DNA from: Gordonia otitidis NBRC 100426
GTDB taxonomy: Bacteria > Actinomycetota > Actinomycetes > Mycobacteriales > Mycobacteriaceae
Direction: 5' to 3'
NCBI RefSeq assembly: GCF_000248075.1
Contig: NZ_BAFB01000113.1
Location: 1 to 40,394, forward strand
DNA: 40,394 bases
How positions within the stretch are numbered: the stretch's first letter is position 1; each line of letters starts with the position of its first letter. The notes beneath the pieces are model-generated. The model made no database searches. It was not told where the DNA came from and saw only the letters and a list, made by a program, of their open reading frames with translations. Positions 16,744 through 26,181 of the stretch are shown here, piece by piece. The translations under genes were made by a program, and so were the position numbers.

Positions 16744-17398
16744 GCAGGTGCACCGGATGTGCCGGGTCGTCCTCGAGTTTGCGACGCAGACTGGCCAGGT
16801 ACACACGCAGGTAGTTGGTCTGGTTGAGATACTTCGGACCCCACACGGTTGACAGAATCTCCCGCTGCCCCACGAGTTTTCCCTCATTGCGCACCAACAG
16901 TTCCAGAATCCCCCATTCGGTCGGCGTCAGGTGCACCTGCTCGCCGTGACGGGATACCTGCTTGGCACTGAGGTCGACGACGAAGTCACCCGCGTCGACG
17001 ACCGGCACCTCCGACGCATCGGGTGCAGCGACCCCGCGACGCACCGCTGCACGCAGTCTCGCGAGGAACTCGTCCATCCCGAACGGTTTCGTCACGTAGT
17101 CGTCTGCACCTGCATCGAGCGCCGCCACCTTGTCGACGGACTCGCCACGCGCCGACAACACGATGACCGGCACGTTGGTCCAGCCCCGAAGCCCCTCGAG
17201 GACGGTGAATCCGTCGATGTCGGGCAGGCCGAGGTCGAGCACCACGACCTGAGGATTCACCTTCGCCGCCGCGGTGAGCGCAGCCGCGCCGGTCGATGCC
17301 GTCGTGACGGCGAATCCACGCGCGGAGAGGTTGATCCGCAACGCGCGCAACAACTGTGGCTCGTCGTCGACAACCAGCACCCGGATTCCCTCACTCAT
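16688..17398 (-). CDS. kdpE: KdpE, OmpR-family response regulator of the Kdp system
   Basis: This 236-residue regulator has a receiver domain (residues 5-118) with the acidic pocket DDEP, phospho-acceptor Asp55 in VLDLGLPDIDG and Lys in VTKPFG. A winged-helix DNA-binding domain follows (about 135-232), with LTPTEWGILELLVRNEGKLV and the end LRRKLEDDPAHPVHLLTEAGMGYRF. It is phosphorylated by KdpD and drives kdpFABC under potassium limitation or osmotic stress. Its ATG overlaps the kdpD stop by 4 bp, so the two are translationally coupled. Its 3' end overlaps the convergent racemase-family gene by 56 bp, with no terminator between them. Confidence 0.95.
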   Translation of the reverse strand: MSEGIRVLVVDDEPQLLRALRINLSARGFAVTTASTGAAALTAAAKVNPQVVVLDLGLPDIDGFTVLEGLRGWTNVPVIVLSARGESVDKVAALDAGADDYVTKPFGMDEFLARLRAAVRRGVAAPDASEVPVVDAGDFVVDLSAKQVSRHGEQVHLTPTEWGILELLVRNEGKLVGQREILSTVWGPKYLNQTNYLRVYLASLRRKLEDDPAHPVHLLTEAGMGYRFVRGHTAPQ

Positions 17399-19914
17399 GA
17401 GTCGTCTCCTGCGGGCAGGGAAACCACCATCGTGGTCCCACCCCCGGGGGTCTGCTCGACGCCGAGCTTTCCACCGATGGCAGCCGAGAAGCCTTGTGCC
17501 ACAGACAGGCCCAGACCGACGCCACCGTCGGCTCCGTTGCGGTCACCACCTTGGACGAACGCGTCGAAGATCTGGTCACGTCGATCGGCCGGAATGCCCG
17601 GCCCATGGTCGATCACACGGATGACCGTACGCGCCGACCCGTCGTTGTCGCTCTCGGACTCCGCTGTGACCGCGACCCCACCGCCACCTCCGTGGCGCAC
17701 CGCGTTGTCGATCAGATTGGCCAGCACCCGTTCGAGCAGACCTCCATCGGTGTATGCCCACATGGCGTGGAACGTGAAGGCGATCTCGGGGATCGGTCCG
17801 CCGACCCAGCTCACCGCGGTTGCCGCTCGATGTACCACCTCCACGAGGTAGGTGCGCTGCAGTTTCGGGCGCACCGCTCCGGCGGCGAGCCGGGAGGAAT
17901 CGAGCAGATTGCCCACCAGCGCTGACAGATGGTCGACGGATTCCTCGATGGTCGCGAGAAGCTCGGAGGTGTCCTCCGGGCTGAACGTCACGTCGCTGGC
18001 GCGCAGACTCGACACGGCAGCTTTCGCACCCGCCAGGGGCGTCCGCAGGTCGTGACTCACCGCGGAGAGCAGTGCACGTCGCATCTCGTCGGTCTGCGCC
18101 AGCGCACGGGCCTCGGCGGCCTCGCGTTCGAGTCGACGACGCTGCACCGCTCCGGCCGCCTGGGTGGCCACCGAGGCGAGCACTCGGCGATCGCGGCCAC
18201 CGAGCTTGGGCCCGCGCAACAGCAATTCGTATTCGCCGCCGGGCACCGGGCACACGGTATCGGCGTCTTCGGCGCGCCGCGGCGGGTCGTCGCCCACAGC
18301 GGCGTCGACCATCGGTCTGTCATCGACGGCGTGCACCACCGAGACGGCACTCTGGTCGTAGGTTTCGCGGACCCGCGCGAGCAGCGCCGAGACGTCGGCA
18401 CCGCCGAGGACGGCGTCGGAGAACAACGCCAGCAACTCGGCGTCGCGACTGGCGAGACTGGCCTGGCGCCGCCTGCTCGCTGCCGAATCCACCAGCGCGG
18501 CAACTGCTATCGCGATCACCAGCATGACCAGGATGGTGATCAGATTGTCGGGTTCATTGATGGTGAACGTGAACCGCGGATCGGTGAAGAAGTAGTTGAG
18601 CAGTAGCCCCGACACCACCGCCGACAACGCTGCCGGTCCGATACCTCCGAGCATCGAGACCGCGAGGACCGTCACGAAGAACAACGCGGACTCGCTGGCG
18701 AACCCGAGCCAACGGTCGAGGATCGCGAGCACACCGGTCACGAGGAGTGGTACGACGATCGCGGCGACCCAGCTCAGCGGACGGTGGAATCGCGTGTCTC
18801 GGATGTCAAGGCGATTGCGGCGTCGCGTCTCGTCGTGGGTGACCATGTGGACGTCGATCTTGCCGCTGTGTGCAACGACGTTCGCGCCGACGCCCTCGTC
18901 GAACAGACGTTGCCACCGCGGTCGGCGAGAGGTGCCCAGCACCAGCTGGGTCGCGTTGACGCCGCGCGCGAAGTCGAGGAGCGTCGACGGGATGTCGTCA
19001 CCGACGATCGTGTGGATACGTGCCCCGAATCCCTTGGCCAACTCGTGCAGTCGTGACAGATCCGCTGCAGGCGTCCCGACGAGTCCGTCGCCACGGACCA
19101 CATGCACCACGACCAGTTCGGCGCTCGATCGCGACGCGATCCGACTGGCCCGGCGCATCAACGTCGCCGATTCCGGTCCCCCGGTGATCGCCACAACCAC
19201 ACGTTCGCGGGCTTCCCACGTGTCGGTGATCGCGTGTGCTGCCCGATAGTCGGCGAGATTGTCGTCGACGCGATCGGCCAGCCACAGCAGCGCCAACTCG
19301 CGTAGAGCGGTGAGGTTGCCCTGCCGGAAGTAGTTCGAGAGCGCTCCGTCGATGCGTCCGGCCGGGTACACCTTGCCCGCGCTGAGGCGTTGGCGCAGCG
19401 CCTGGGGGGCTATGTCGACCAGTTCTATCTCGTCCGCGGCACGCACCACGGCGTCGGGAACGGTTTCACGCTGGATGACGCCGGTGATCTGCGCGACCAC
19501 GTCGTTCAGGCTTTCCAGATGCTGCACGTTGACGGTCGTCAGCACGTCGATGCCCGCGTTGCGCAGCTCTTCGATGTCCTGCCACCGCTTGGCGTTTCGA
19601 GATCCCGGAGCGTTGGTGTGCGCGAGTTCGTCGACCAGTGCGACCCGTGGGGCACGTGCCAGCACGGCATCGAGATCCATCTCCTCGAGGACCGCGCCGC
19701 GATAGACCTCATCGCGGCGCGGGATCTCCTCGAGTCCCTCGGTTAGCGCAGCCGTGGCCGACCGGCCGTGTGACTCGACCACCGCGATCACCACATCGAC
19801 ACCCTCGTCGGCGAGACCTCGTGCATGCGAGAGCATTTCGTAGGTCTTGCCGACACCGGGCGCACACCCGAGGAAGACTTCGAGCCTTCCCCGGGCGTCG
19901 GCACCTGAACCCAT
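17395..19914 (-). CDS. kdpD: KdpD, potassium/turgor sensor histidine kinase
   Basis: This 839-residue membrane kinase has the full KdpD layout. The N-terminal KdpD domain carries Walker A GCAPGVGKT (16-24) and VDELAHTNAPGSRN. A universal-stress-protein-like domain spans about 235-360. Four close membrane helices follow (about 395-490). The HisKA domain has AVSHDLRTPLAGAK with the phospho-acceptor His near 621. The ATPase domain has NLIDNAVRHGGGGG, DHGPGIP and GLGLSV. It senses low potassium or ionic strength and phosphorylates KdpE. It lies 84 bp behind kdpC and overlaps kdpE by 4 bp. Length and domains are complete, with no sign of decay. Confidence 0.95.
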   Translation of the reverse strand: MGSGADARGRLEVFLGCAPGVGKTYEMLSHARGLADEGVDVVIAVVESHGRSATAALTEGLEEIPRRDEVYRGAVLEEMDLDAVLARAPRVALVDELAHTNAPGSRNAKRWQDIEELRNAGIDVLTTVNVQHLESLNDVVAQITGVIQRETVPDAVVRAADEIELVDIAPQALRQRLSAGKVYPAGRIDGALSNYFRQGNLTALRELALLWLADRVDDNLADYRAAHAITDTWEARERVVVAITGGPESATLMRRASRIASRSSAELVVVHVVRGDGLVGTPAADLSRLHELAKGFGARIHTIVGDDIPSTLLDFARGVNATQLVLGTSRRPRWQRLFDEGVGANVVAHSGKIDVHMVTHDETRRRNRLDIRDTRFHRPLSWVAAIVVPLLVTGVLAILDRWLGFASESALFFVTVLAVSMLGGIGPAALSAVVSGLLLNYFFTDPRFTFTINEPDNLITILVMLVIAIAVAALVDSAASRRRQASLASRDAELLALFSDAVLGGADVSALLARVRETYDQSAVSVVHAVDDRPMVDAAVGDDPPRRAEDADTVCPVPGGEYELLLRGPKLGGRDRRVLASVATQAAGAVQRRRLEREAAEARALAQTDEMRRALLSAVSHDLRTPLAGAKAAVSSLRASDVTFSPEDTSELLATIEESVDHLSALVGNLLDSSRLAAGAVRPKLQRTYLVEVVHRAATAVSWVGGPIPEIAFTFHAMWAYTDGGLLERVLANLIDNAVRHGGGGGVAVTAESESDNDGSARTVIRVIDHGPGIPADRRDQIFDAFVQGGDRNGADGGVGLGLSVAQGFSAAIGGKLGVEQTPGGGTTMVVSLPAGDDS

Positions 19915-19998
19915 GGACGTGAGTCTAATCAGGGCTGACGGTCGACCGGCGCGACGTGCTCGTCCACACCGACCGGCCCCTCACCCGGTGATCGGTGC

Positions 19999-20622
19999 TC
20001 ATTTGCACGCCGTGTGTCCCAGCGCGAGGTTCACCTCGAGGACGTTGACGCGCTCCTGCCCCAGGAATCCCCACTGCCTGCCGGAGGTATGGGCGTCGAC
20101 GACCTCACGAATCGCACTCTCCGACTTCCCGGTGTTGCGCGCGATACGCGGGATCTGGATCGCCGCGTACTCCGGACTGATCTGCGGGTCGAGGCCCGAC
20201 CCGGAACCGGTCACCGCATCCGCGGGTACCGCCGACGGTTCGACCCCCTCACGCTGCGCTATCAGCGCACGCCGTGCGGCGATGTTGTGTTCGAGGGTCT
20301 CGCTGTTGGGTCCCTGGTTGCTCGCGGCCGATGCCGCCGGATCGCCGGTGGCCATCGGGTCGTCTGCCGACCCGAGTACCCGAGAGTGCAGGAAGGTGTC
20401 GGCCGCCCCGCTCGGTGCCTTCGGATCGAGCCCGATGAGCGTCGACCCTGCGTTGCAACCCTTCGCGTCGGTCACCTGTGAGCCCTCCGCGGAGTTCGAC
20501 CCCACGCGCGACGCCGCCCAGACGACAGTCGGGTAGGCTACGCCGAGAATGACGGTCAGCGCCGCGAGCATCGCGAATGCCACGACGCACTGCCGGATGA
20601 ATCCGGACGTGATGGTGTTCAT
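19999..20622 (-). CDS. kdpC: KdpC, subunit of the K+-transporting P-type ATPase
   Basis: A 207-residue protein with a single N-terminal membrane helix (about residues 13-33) and an extracytoplasmic domain with the family segments FLHSRVLGSADDP, NQGPNSETLE, PADAVTGSGSGLDPQISPEYA and AIQIPRIARNTG. KdpC is needed for assembly and for high-affinity potassium transport by the KdpA/KdpB complex. The ATG is 6 bp after the kdpB stop. About half of the middle region (residues 45-95) is low in conserved motifs, as usual for this subunit. Confidence 0.95.
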   Translation of the reverse strand: MNTITSGFIRQCVVAFAMLAALTVILGVAYPTVVWAASRVGSNSAEGSQVTDAKGCNAGSTLIGLDPKAPSGAADTFLHSRVLGSADDPMATGDPAASAASNQGPNSETLEHNIAARRALIAQREGVEPSAVPADAVTGSGSGLDPQISPEYAAIQIPRIARNTGKSESAIREVVDAHTSGRQWGFLGQERVNVLEVNLALGHTACK

Positions 20623-20628
20623 GAGCGA

Positions 20629-22803
20629 TTACCCCATTCCCGGGAGAAAGCGAACGACGAGATCGATGAGCCAGATCCCCACGAACGGGGTGATCACGCC
20701 ACCGACGCCGTAGATGAGTAGGTTGCGCCCCAACAACTTCGACGACGAGCTGGGCCGATACCGCACACCGCGCAGTGACAGCGGGATCAACGCCACGATG
20801 ATGAGCGCGTTGAACACCACCGCCGACACGATCGCCGACTGGGCCGAGTGCAGCCGCATGATGTTGAGGGTGTCGAGCTGGGGATAGATGCTCACGAACA
20901 TGGCCGGCAGGATGGCGAAGTATTTCGCGAGGTCGTTGGCCAGCGAGAACGTCGTGAGCGCGCCGCGGGTGATCAGCAACTGTTTGCCGATCGCGACGAT
21001 GTCGATGAGCTTGGTCGGGTCGGAGTCGAGGTCGACCATGTTGCCGGCCTCCTTGGCAGCCGACGTCCCGGAGTTCATCGCGACGCCCACGTCGGCCTGC
21101 GCGAGCGCGGGCGCATCGTTTGTGCCGTCGCCGGTCATGGCGACCAGACGACCACCGGACTGTTCGGCACGGATCAAGGCCAGCTTGTCCTCCGGCGTTG
21201 CCTCGGCGACGAAGTGATCGACACCCGCTTCCTCCGCGATCGCCCGTGCGGTGAGCGGATTGTCGCCGGTGACCATGACGGTGCGGATACCCATCTCGCG
21301 CAACTGCGCAAAGCGTTCCGTCATACCGGGTTTCACGACGTCCGAGAGCTGGATGACGCCGAGCACGCGCGGGGCGTCGACCACGGCCGTCGTCCCCCTT
21401 GTTGACGCCGAGACCTCACCGTTCACGGCAACGACCAGGGGGGTGCCGCCGCGCGTCGAGATCTCGGCGACACGCTCGGTGACCTCACGTGGCATCGTCC
21501 CGCCGAGCGCGGCCACCCATCGCGCGACGGCATCGGCAGCGCCCTTGCGGTACTCGACCGTGGTATCGGCTCCCGCGTACACGTCGATACCGCTCATCCG
21601 CGTCTCCGCGGTGAAGGGCACCACCTCGTACTCGGGATGCTCGTGCCCGCGGGTGGCAGCGAGTGCTTCCGCATCGGCGGGCACGACGTCGTGCTCGTCG
21701 AGACACAGTTCGACGATGCTGCGGCCCTCAGGTGTGTCGTCGGCGAGACTGCACCGGTAGGCGACCTCGGCGAGCTCTGCAGTCGACGTACCCGGCCCAG
21801 GGAAGATCTCGGTGGCCCGCCGATTGCCGAAGGTGATGGTTCCCGTCTTGTCGAGGAGCAGGGTGTCGATGTCACCTGCTGCCTCCACCGCTCGTCCCGA
21901 CATGGCGAGTACGTTGCGCTGCACCAGGCGATCCATGCCCGCGATGCCGATCGAACTGAGCAGTGCCCCGATCGTCGTCGGGATCAGACACACGAGTAGC
22001 GCGATCAGTTTGATGGCGTCCGGGCTCTGGCCCGCATACTGCTGCATCGGTCCGACGGCGACCACCGCGAGGAGGAAGATCACCGTCAGGCTGGCGAGCA
22101 GGATGTCGAGCGCGATCTCGTTGGGTGTCTTCTTGCGCGACGCCCCTTCGACGAGCGCGATCATCCGGTCGACGAAGCTGTCGCCGGGTGCGGCAGTGAT
22201 CTTGACGACGATGCGGTCGCTGAGCACCACGGTGCCACCGGTCACCGCGCACCGGTCACCACCCGATTCACGCACCACGGGCGCGGACTCACCGGTGATG
22301 GCCGATTCGTCGACGGTCGCGATGCCGTCGACGACGTCCCCGTCACCTGCGATCACCTCGCCTGCCTCGACGACGATGAGGTCGCCGACCGTCAGCGCGG
22401 TGCCGGACACCTGCGAGATCGATCCGTTCTCGTCCAGTCGCCGGGCCATCGTGTCGCGCTTGACCTTTCGCAGCGAGTCGGCCTGCGCACGACCACGCCC
22501 CTCGGCGACGGCCTCGGCCAGGTTGGCGAACAGCACCGTGAACCACAGCCATGCAGCGATCAACCACGCGAACCACGACGGTCGCCAGATGGCGAGGACC
22601 GTGGTCACGATCGATCCGATGTAGACCACGAACATCACCGGATTGCGAGCCTGATCGCGCGGGTTGAGTTTCCGCAGCGCCTGCGGAACCGAGGTGAGGA
22701 GTTGTCGTGGATCGAATGATCCACGTGAGACGAGTTGTGTCTCGTCCTGCCCGGCCGACGCCTCCTCGGACGTCACGTCGGATTCGATGGTGTTGACGCT
22801 CAC
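20629..22803 (-). CDS. kdpB: KdpB, P-type ATPase catalytic subunit
   Basis: This 724-residue P-type ATPase hydrolyses ATP to power potassium uptake through KdpA. The actuator motif TGES is at 170-173, the phosphorylated Asp318 lies in [13 protein letters not shown], and the hinge reads [25 protein letters not shown] near 600. Hydrophobic spans at about 55-100 and 235-285 and a C-terminal bundle match the seven-helix KdpB layout. The GTG start overlaps the kdpA stop as GTGA. The N-terminal 50 residues are hydrophilic and longer than in E. coli KdpB. Confidence 0.96.
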   Translation of the reverse strand: MSVNTIESDVTSEEASAGQDETQLVSRGSFDPRQLLTSVPQALRKLNPRDQARNPVMFVVYIGSIVTTVLAIWRPSWFAWLIAAWLWFTVLFANLAEAVAEGRGRAQADSLRKVKRDTMARRLDENGSISQVSGTALTVGDLIVVEAGEVIAGDGDVVDGIATVDESAITGESAPVVRESGGDRCAVTGGTVVLSDRIVVKITAAPGDSFVDRMIALVEGASRKKTPNEIALDILLASLTVIFLLAVVAVGPMQQYAGQSPDAIKLIALLVCLIPTTIGALLSSIGIAGMDRLVQRNVLAMSGRAVEAAGDIDTLLLDKTGTITFGNRRATEIFPGPGTSTAELAEVAYRCSLADDTPEGRSIVELCLDEHDVVPADAEALAATRGHEHPEYEVVPFTAETRMSGIDVYAGADTTVEYRKGAADAVARWVAALGGTMPREVTERVAEISTRGGTPLVVAVNGEVSASTRGTTAVVDAPRVLGVIQLSDVVKPGMTERFAQLREMGIRTVMVTGDNPLTARAIAEEAGVDHFVAEATPEDKLALIRAEQSGGRLVAMTGDGTNDAPALAQADVGVAMNSGTSAAKEAGNMVDLDSDPTKLIDIVAIGKQLLITRGALTTFSLANDLAKYFAILPAMFVSIYPQLDTLNIMRLHSAQSAIVSAVVFNALIIVALIPLSLRGVRYRPSSSSKLLGRNLLIYGVGGVITPFVGIWLIDLVVRFLPGMG

Positions 22804-24638
22804 AGAAGTGCCTCCGCGATGGGTCCCAGCGCCATGGCCGGGAAGAAGGTGAGACCGGCGACGAGAACGATCGTGCCGAGCAGGAGTGCGCCGAAGAGCA
22901 CCCCGTGTGTGGGGAGATTGGCTTCGGCCCTGACGGCTTCCTGTCGCTCGAGGACCGCAACGACCCCACTACCGCCGGTTGAGCTGCCCACGCCGGTTGA
23001 GCTGCCCTCGCCGGTTGAGCTGCCCACGCCGGTTGAACTGCCCTCGCCGGTTGAGCTTGTCGAAACCCCGTCGGCCGAGACCACGCCCCGCGGCCGTTGC
23101 CGTCCGAGCAACCCGGCGAGCGCGAGCACGAACACGATCGGCAGGAACCGGCCGAACAGCATGGCCAAGCCGAGTGATGTCTGGAACCAGTCGCTGGTGA
23201 CGGTCAGGCCACCGAACGCGCTGCCGTTGTTGTTGGCTGCCGATGCGTAGGCGTAGATCACCTCGGAGAAGCCGTGGATCGAGCCGGGCGTACCGGGGGC
23301 GCCGCTGTTGCCCTGAGCGTCGAGAGTAGAGCTCATGGCCACGCTGATCCCGACCCCGACCAGCACGAGGGCAGGCATGACCAGCACATACAGTGCGGCC
23401 ATGGTGATCTCGTTCTGCCCGATCTTCTTGCCGAGGAACTCCGGCGAGCGCCCGACGAGCAGCCCGCCGACGAACACGGTCACCACAGCCATCATCAGGA
23501 TTCCGTAGAGCCCTGTACCGACTCCGCCTGGCGCGACCTCGCCGAGCAGCATGTTCCAGATCACCGCGCCACCGCCGCCGGCCGAAAGGCTGTCATGTGC
23601 GGAATTTACTGCGCCTGTGGACGTTCCGGTCGTCGACACGGCGAACAACGCGCTTCCGGGAATACCGAATCGCTGTTCCTTGCCCTCCATCATCGCGCCG
23701 GCCGCCTGTGCCGCCAGTCCGTGTGCGTGCGACTCGAAGCTCCACACGAGTGCGAGCATCACGCCCCAGATCGTCGCCATCACACCGAGCAGCGTCAGCC
23801 CCTGGCGACGGTCGCGCACGAGCGTCCCGTAAGTGCGGGTCAGGCATACCGGAATGATGAGAATCGCAAGGATTTCCACGACGTTGCTCAACGGCGTCGG
23901 ATTCTCGAACGGGTGCGCCGAATTCGCCGAAAGGGTTCCGCCGCCGTTGGTGCCGAGTTCCTTGATCGCTTCCTGAGAGGCGAACGGCCCCACCATGCTC
24001 TGCGCATGCTCACCCGACATCGTCGTGAACCCGAAACTGCTGTGCCACGACTGCACCACACCCTGAGTGAGCAGGATCGCCGCGACGATCACACTGAGCG
24101 GCAGAAGGATTCGGACACAGGTGCGAGTCAGATCGACCCAGAAGTTGCCGATCAACCCGTTACCGCGTCGATTCACCAATCCCCTGATCAATGCGACCGC
24201 CACTGCCATCCCGACCGCAGCCGACACGAAATTCTGCACCGCGAGGCCGAGCATCTGCGAGAGATTGCTCATCACGGCCTCGGGCGAGTACGACTGCCAG
24301 TTGGTGTTCGTGACGAATGAGATCGCTGTGTTGAAAGCCGTCGCCGGGTTCACGCCGCCCTTGCCGTCCGACCACGGCAAGACTCCCTGCAGACGCTGCA
24401 GCAGGTAGAGGAACAGGAACGAGATCAGCGAGAACGCCAGGACCGCAAGGGTGTATCCCACCCACGTCTGTTCACGCCGCGCATCGACACGGGCCAGCGA
24501 ATAGATCGCGCGCTCCGGCAAAAGGTCGCGTGTGCTTCGGTACACACGCGCCATGTAGTCGCCGAGCGGCACATAGACGGCTGCGAGCACCACGATGACG
24601 AATGCCACCTGGAGCGCCGCCGCAACGGAAGAACTCAC
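22800..24638 (-). CDS. kdpA: KdpA, potassium-translocating subunit, with a repeat-derived insertion
   Basis: This 612-residue channel-like subunit of the KdpFABC pump has ten predicted membrane helices. The selectivity-filter regions are visible as [44 protein letters not shown] and [15 protein letters not shown]. It is about 50 residues longer than E. coli KdpA. The excess lies in the loop before the last helix (about residues 515-570), where [12 protein letters not shown] units from a DNA tandem repeat join [11 protein letters not shown] to the family segment [15 protein letters not shown]. The GTG at 24638 is preferred over 24644 because GAGAGG then stands eight bases upstream. The downstream gene kdpB overlaps by 4 bp. 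Confidence 0.95.
   Translation of the reverse strand: MSSSVAAALQVAFVIVVLAAVYVPLGDYMARVYRSTRDLLPERAIYSLARVDARREQTWVGYTLAVLAFSLISFLFLYLLQRLQGVLPWSDGKGGVNPATAFNTAISFVTNTNWQSYSPEAVMSNLSQMLGLAVQNFVSAAVGMAVAVALIRGLVNRRGNGLIGNFWVDLTRTCVRILLPLSVIVAAILLTQGVVQSWHSSFGFTTMSGEHAQSMVGPFASQEAIKELGTNGGGTLSANSAHPFENPTPLSNVVEILAILIIPVCLTRTYGTLVRDRRQGLTLLGVMATIWGVMLALVWSFESHAHGLAAQAAGAMMEGKEQRFGIPGSALFAVSTTGTSTGAVNSAHDSLSAGGGGAVIWNMLLGEVAPGGVGTGLYGILMMAVVTVFVGGLLVGRSPEFLGKKIGQNEITMAALYVLVMPALVLVGVGISVAMSSTLDAQGNSGAPGTPGSIHGFSEVIYAYASAANNNGSAFGGLTVTSDWFQTSLGLAMLFGRFLPIVFVLALAGLLGRQRPRGVVSADGVSTSSTGEGSSTGVGSSTGEGSSTGVGSSTGGSGVVAVLERQEAVRAEANLPTHGVLFGALLLGTIVLVAGLTFFPAMALGPIAEALL
22975..23067 (-). repeat. 18-bp tandem repeat inside kdpA, ending in a TTGAGCTTGTCGAAACC-type motif
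   Basis: On the + strand four 18-base units (22975-22992, 22993-23010, 23011-23028, 23029-23046) follow CCGGTTGAGCTGCCCWCG; the fourth has one extra change. A fifth partial unit at 23047 continues as CCGGTTGAGCTTGTCGAAACC. I recall this last string as an interspersed short repeat in actinobacterial genomes. In the kdpA frame the units encode GVGSST and GEGSST, so the reading frame stays open. Confidence 0.8.
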
Positions 24639-24692
24639 GAACACAACCTCTCGAACTCGGCCGACTCTGCGGCCGGCGCACCACTCATCAGG

Positions 24693-24791
24693 TCAGAACC
24701 TCTCGGGCTTGATCAGCGCGATCATCAGATAGATCGCCGTCGCGACGGACAGAACCAGCAGGACAACGTTCACGACTCCGTCTGCGGTCAT
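24693..24791 (-). CDS. kdpF: KdpF, small stabilising subunit of the Kdp ATPase
   Basis: A 32-codon gene 54 bp before kdpA. It encodes one hydrophobic helix (residues 6-27, VVNVVLLVLSVATAIYLMIALI) that ends with KPERF, the usual end of KdpF. KdpF sits at the lipid edge of the KdpA subunit and stabilises the complex. The ATG at 24791 overlaps the stop of a still smaller upstream gene as ATGA. A start further inside (GTG, residue 6 or 7) cannot be excluded. Confidence 0.88.
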   Translation of the reverse strand: MTADGVVNVVLLVLSVATAIYLMIALIKPERF

Positions 24792-24880
24792 CGGCCGATC
24801 CTCGCGTCGACGCCCCGGACCACCAGGACGCAGATCGCAAAGCCGATCAACGCGGCGAGTACGTAGAGCACATCGGCCAC
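24788..24880 (-). CDS. 30-residue membrane microprotein upstream of kdpF
   Basis: The GTG at 24880 has a perfect AAGGAG eight bases upstream (24889-24894) and opens a 30-codon frame that ends in TGA overlapping the kdpF ATG. It encodes VADVLYVLAALIGFAICVL, a hydrophobic helix, then VVRGVDARIGR, a basic end, giving one membrane segment. The strong ribosome binding site and the 4-bp coupling to kdpF argue that it is translated. kdpF itself has no clear ribosome binding site outside this frame. I recall similar unnamed small genes before kdpF in other actinobacteria. It may be an extra KdpF-like subunit or a translational leader for kdpFABC. Confidence 0.7.
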   Translation of the reverse strand: MADVLYVLAALIGFAICVLVVRGVDARIGR

Positions 24881-25215
24881 TTTTCACACTCCTTGACTGA
24901 CGATGCCGACCGTCGGGCTGGCGATCGGCGCACCACAGCTTCGGTCCTATTCGTCGGTGTGGGAAGTGCTCTTAACGCGTTCCATACGCAGCGGCGGGGT
25001 TTGTTGACACAACCTTCGCGCGCCGGGCTTCGTGATGTGATCGGGTGCATTCCCGGCATGTCGGATCGCCCGACGCGCGACCGCCACCGAGTCGTCGAGG
25101 ATCGTCGGCCTCACCGGAAGGTGCGCGTCAAAGCCGCGTCAAGATTTGCGCTCGCCACGTCGAGAAGGCGTCAGAAACGGGCGGTCTCGCGCCTATCAGG
25201 ATTAGAACCGATCGT
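24881..25215 (-). promoter_or_regulatory. Intergenic region with the kdp promoter/leader
   Basis: This 335-bp gap separates the kdp operon from a divergent hypothetical gene. On the kdp-coding strand it holds a direct repeat TTGACGCG (25124-25131 and 25135-25142 on the + strand, read as CGCGTCAA). The copies are 11 bp apart, one helical turn, as OmpR-family regulators such as KdpE often require. It also holds TTGTTGACA at 25001-25009, the core of the GntR-type operator found elsewhere in the window. I found no coding frame of merit and no riboswitch fold I could defend. Assignment of the repeat to KdpE is inference. Confidence 0.4.
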
Positions 25216-25737
25216 ATGAACGAGTCAGCGCATCTGCAGCCGGTGGTCTCCGGTTCCGCGCGATGGGGATACGTCCAGGTCGGCTACGCGCGCCATTGGG
25301 TGTGCCATCGCCTCGTCGTGTATCCACCCGGTATCAGCGAGCACGAGGTCCGGTGGATGCGCATCTGGCGTGCTGCGCCGTTCATCGCAGTCGCGGTGGT
25401 GCTGGCAAGTGCGTACGTCGCGGAAACGGTCGGCGATGCGGGCCTCGCCGGACTGTTCGTCGGCATCGTGCTGGCGCTGGCGCTCGTGGCAGTCGTCGAA
25501 CATCAGACACATCGGGTACGCACTCAGACGCGCACCTTGGAGGCCTGGACGGGTTACGGAGCCGACGCCGCTGCCCGTTCCACTCGGAGAGAGATCTGCG
25601 TACGTGCGGCTGTCCTACGCGACGCCGACAGTCGTCTCCGCGCAGGAGCCATCACACCTGTCGAGCACGAGATGATCTGGGCGCGTTGCCACGGCGCAAT
25701 ACCGTCGGCACAGCGTCGACGTCACGCGCTGACGTAG
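25216..25737 (+). CDS. Two-TM hypothetical protein (possibly DUF6611)
   Basis: A 173-residue protein starting at the ATG 25216. It opens with a soluble stretch that contains RWGYVQVGYARHWVCHRLVVYPPGIS, then two adjacent hydrophobic segments (about 58-75 and 80-100) and a basic, helical C-terminal half rich in Arg. The combination WGYVQV...RLVVYPPGIS...RIWRA reminds me of a mycobacterial and gordonial family of unknown function listed as DUF6611, but this is from memory. It is divergent from kdp and ends 32 bp before the stop of a convergent PPOX gene. No function can be stated. Confidence 0.65.
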   Translation: MNESAHLQPVVSGSARWGYVQVGYARHWVCHRLVVYPPGISEHEVRWMRIWRAAPFIAVAVVLASAYVAETVGDAGLAGLFVGIVLALALVAVVEHQTHRVRTQTRTLEAWTGYGADAAARSTRREICVRAAVLRDADSRLRAGAITPVEHEMIWARCHGAIPSAQRRRHALT

Positions 25738-25769
25738 GCGCCCGGAGACCCGTCCTGCGGAGTCGACGC

Positions 25770-26159
25770 TCACCGCGGAGTGATCGAGATGCCGACGGTG
25801 CCGTCCTCACCCCGGCGCAGTCTGCTCGCCTTCACGAGGATCCACCCGACGATCCCATACTTCTTCGCGATCAACTGGCGCGCATGCTCGGTGCCTGCGC
25901 CGTCGAGAATCGTCGCGGAACCTTCCACGGGCCGACCCCGCAGGTTCTTCCCACGCGCATCGCAGGCCTGGACGACAACGTGCGGGTCACGTCGAATCCG
26001 CTTGACCTTCCACGACGTCGTCTCCGTCCACATGATCAGGGTCTCGCCCTCCGCTGCCGCCCACAGCGGCGACGCGACGGGTGTGCCGTCCTTGCGAAAC
26101 GTTGTGAGCTGCACGTACTTTGCGTCGGTTGCGGCGTCGAAGGGCTGTGCTGCGGCCAT
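25770..26159 (-). CDS. PPOX-class F420-dependent oxidoreductase family protein
   Basis: A 129-residue split-barrel flavin/F420-binding protein. The features are AKYVQLTTFRKDGTPVASPLWAAAEGE (residues 14-40), TETTSWKVKRIRRDPHVVV and the close CDARGKNLRGRPVEG, which match the Rv2061/Rv1155-like group that uses coenzyme F420 in actinobacteria. The ATG at 26159 has GGGTGGGG just upstream and gives the normal N-terminus. It lies 22 bp after the racemase-family gene on the same strand and may be cotranscribed. The substrate is unknown; simple F420 or biliverdin-type reduction is known for relatives. Confidence 0.82.
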   Translation of the reverse strand: MAAAQPFDAATDAKYVQLTTFRKDGTPVASPLWAAAEGETLIMWTETTSWKVKRIRRDPHVVVQACDARGKNLRGRPVEGSATILDGAGTEHARQLIAKKYGIVGWILVKASRLRRGEDGTVGISITPR

Positions 26160-26181
26160 ACCCCACCCTACGTCGGTGTCA

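Noticed and set aside
24881..25215. c-di-AMP (ydaO-type) riboswitch before kdp
   Set aside because: These riboswitches occur before potassium transporters in actinobacteria, but I could not find the conserved core or a convincing fold here.
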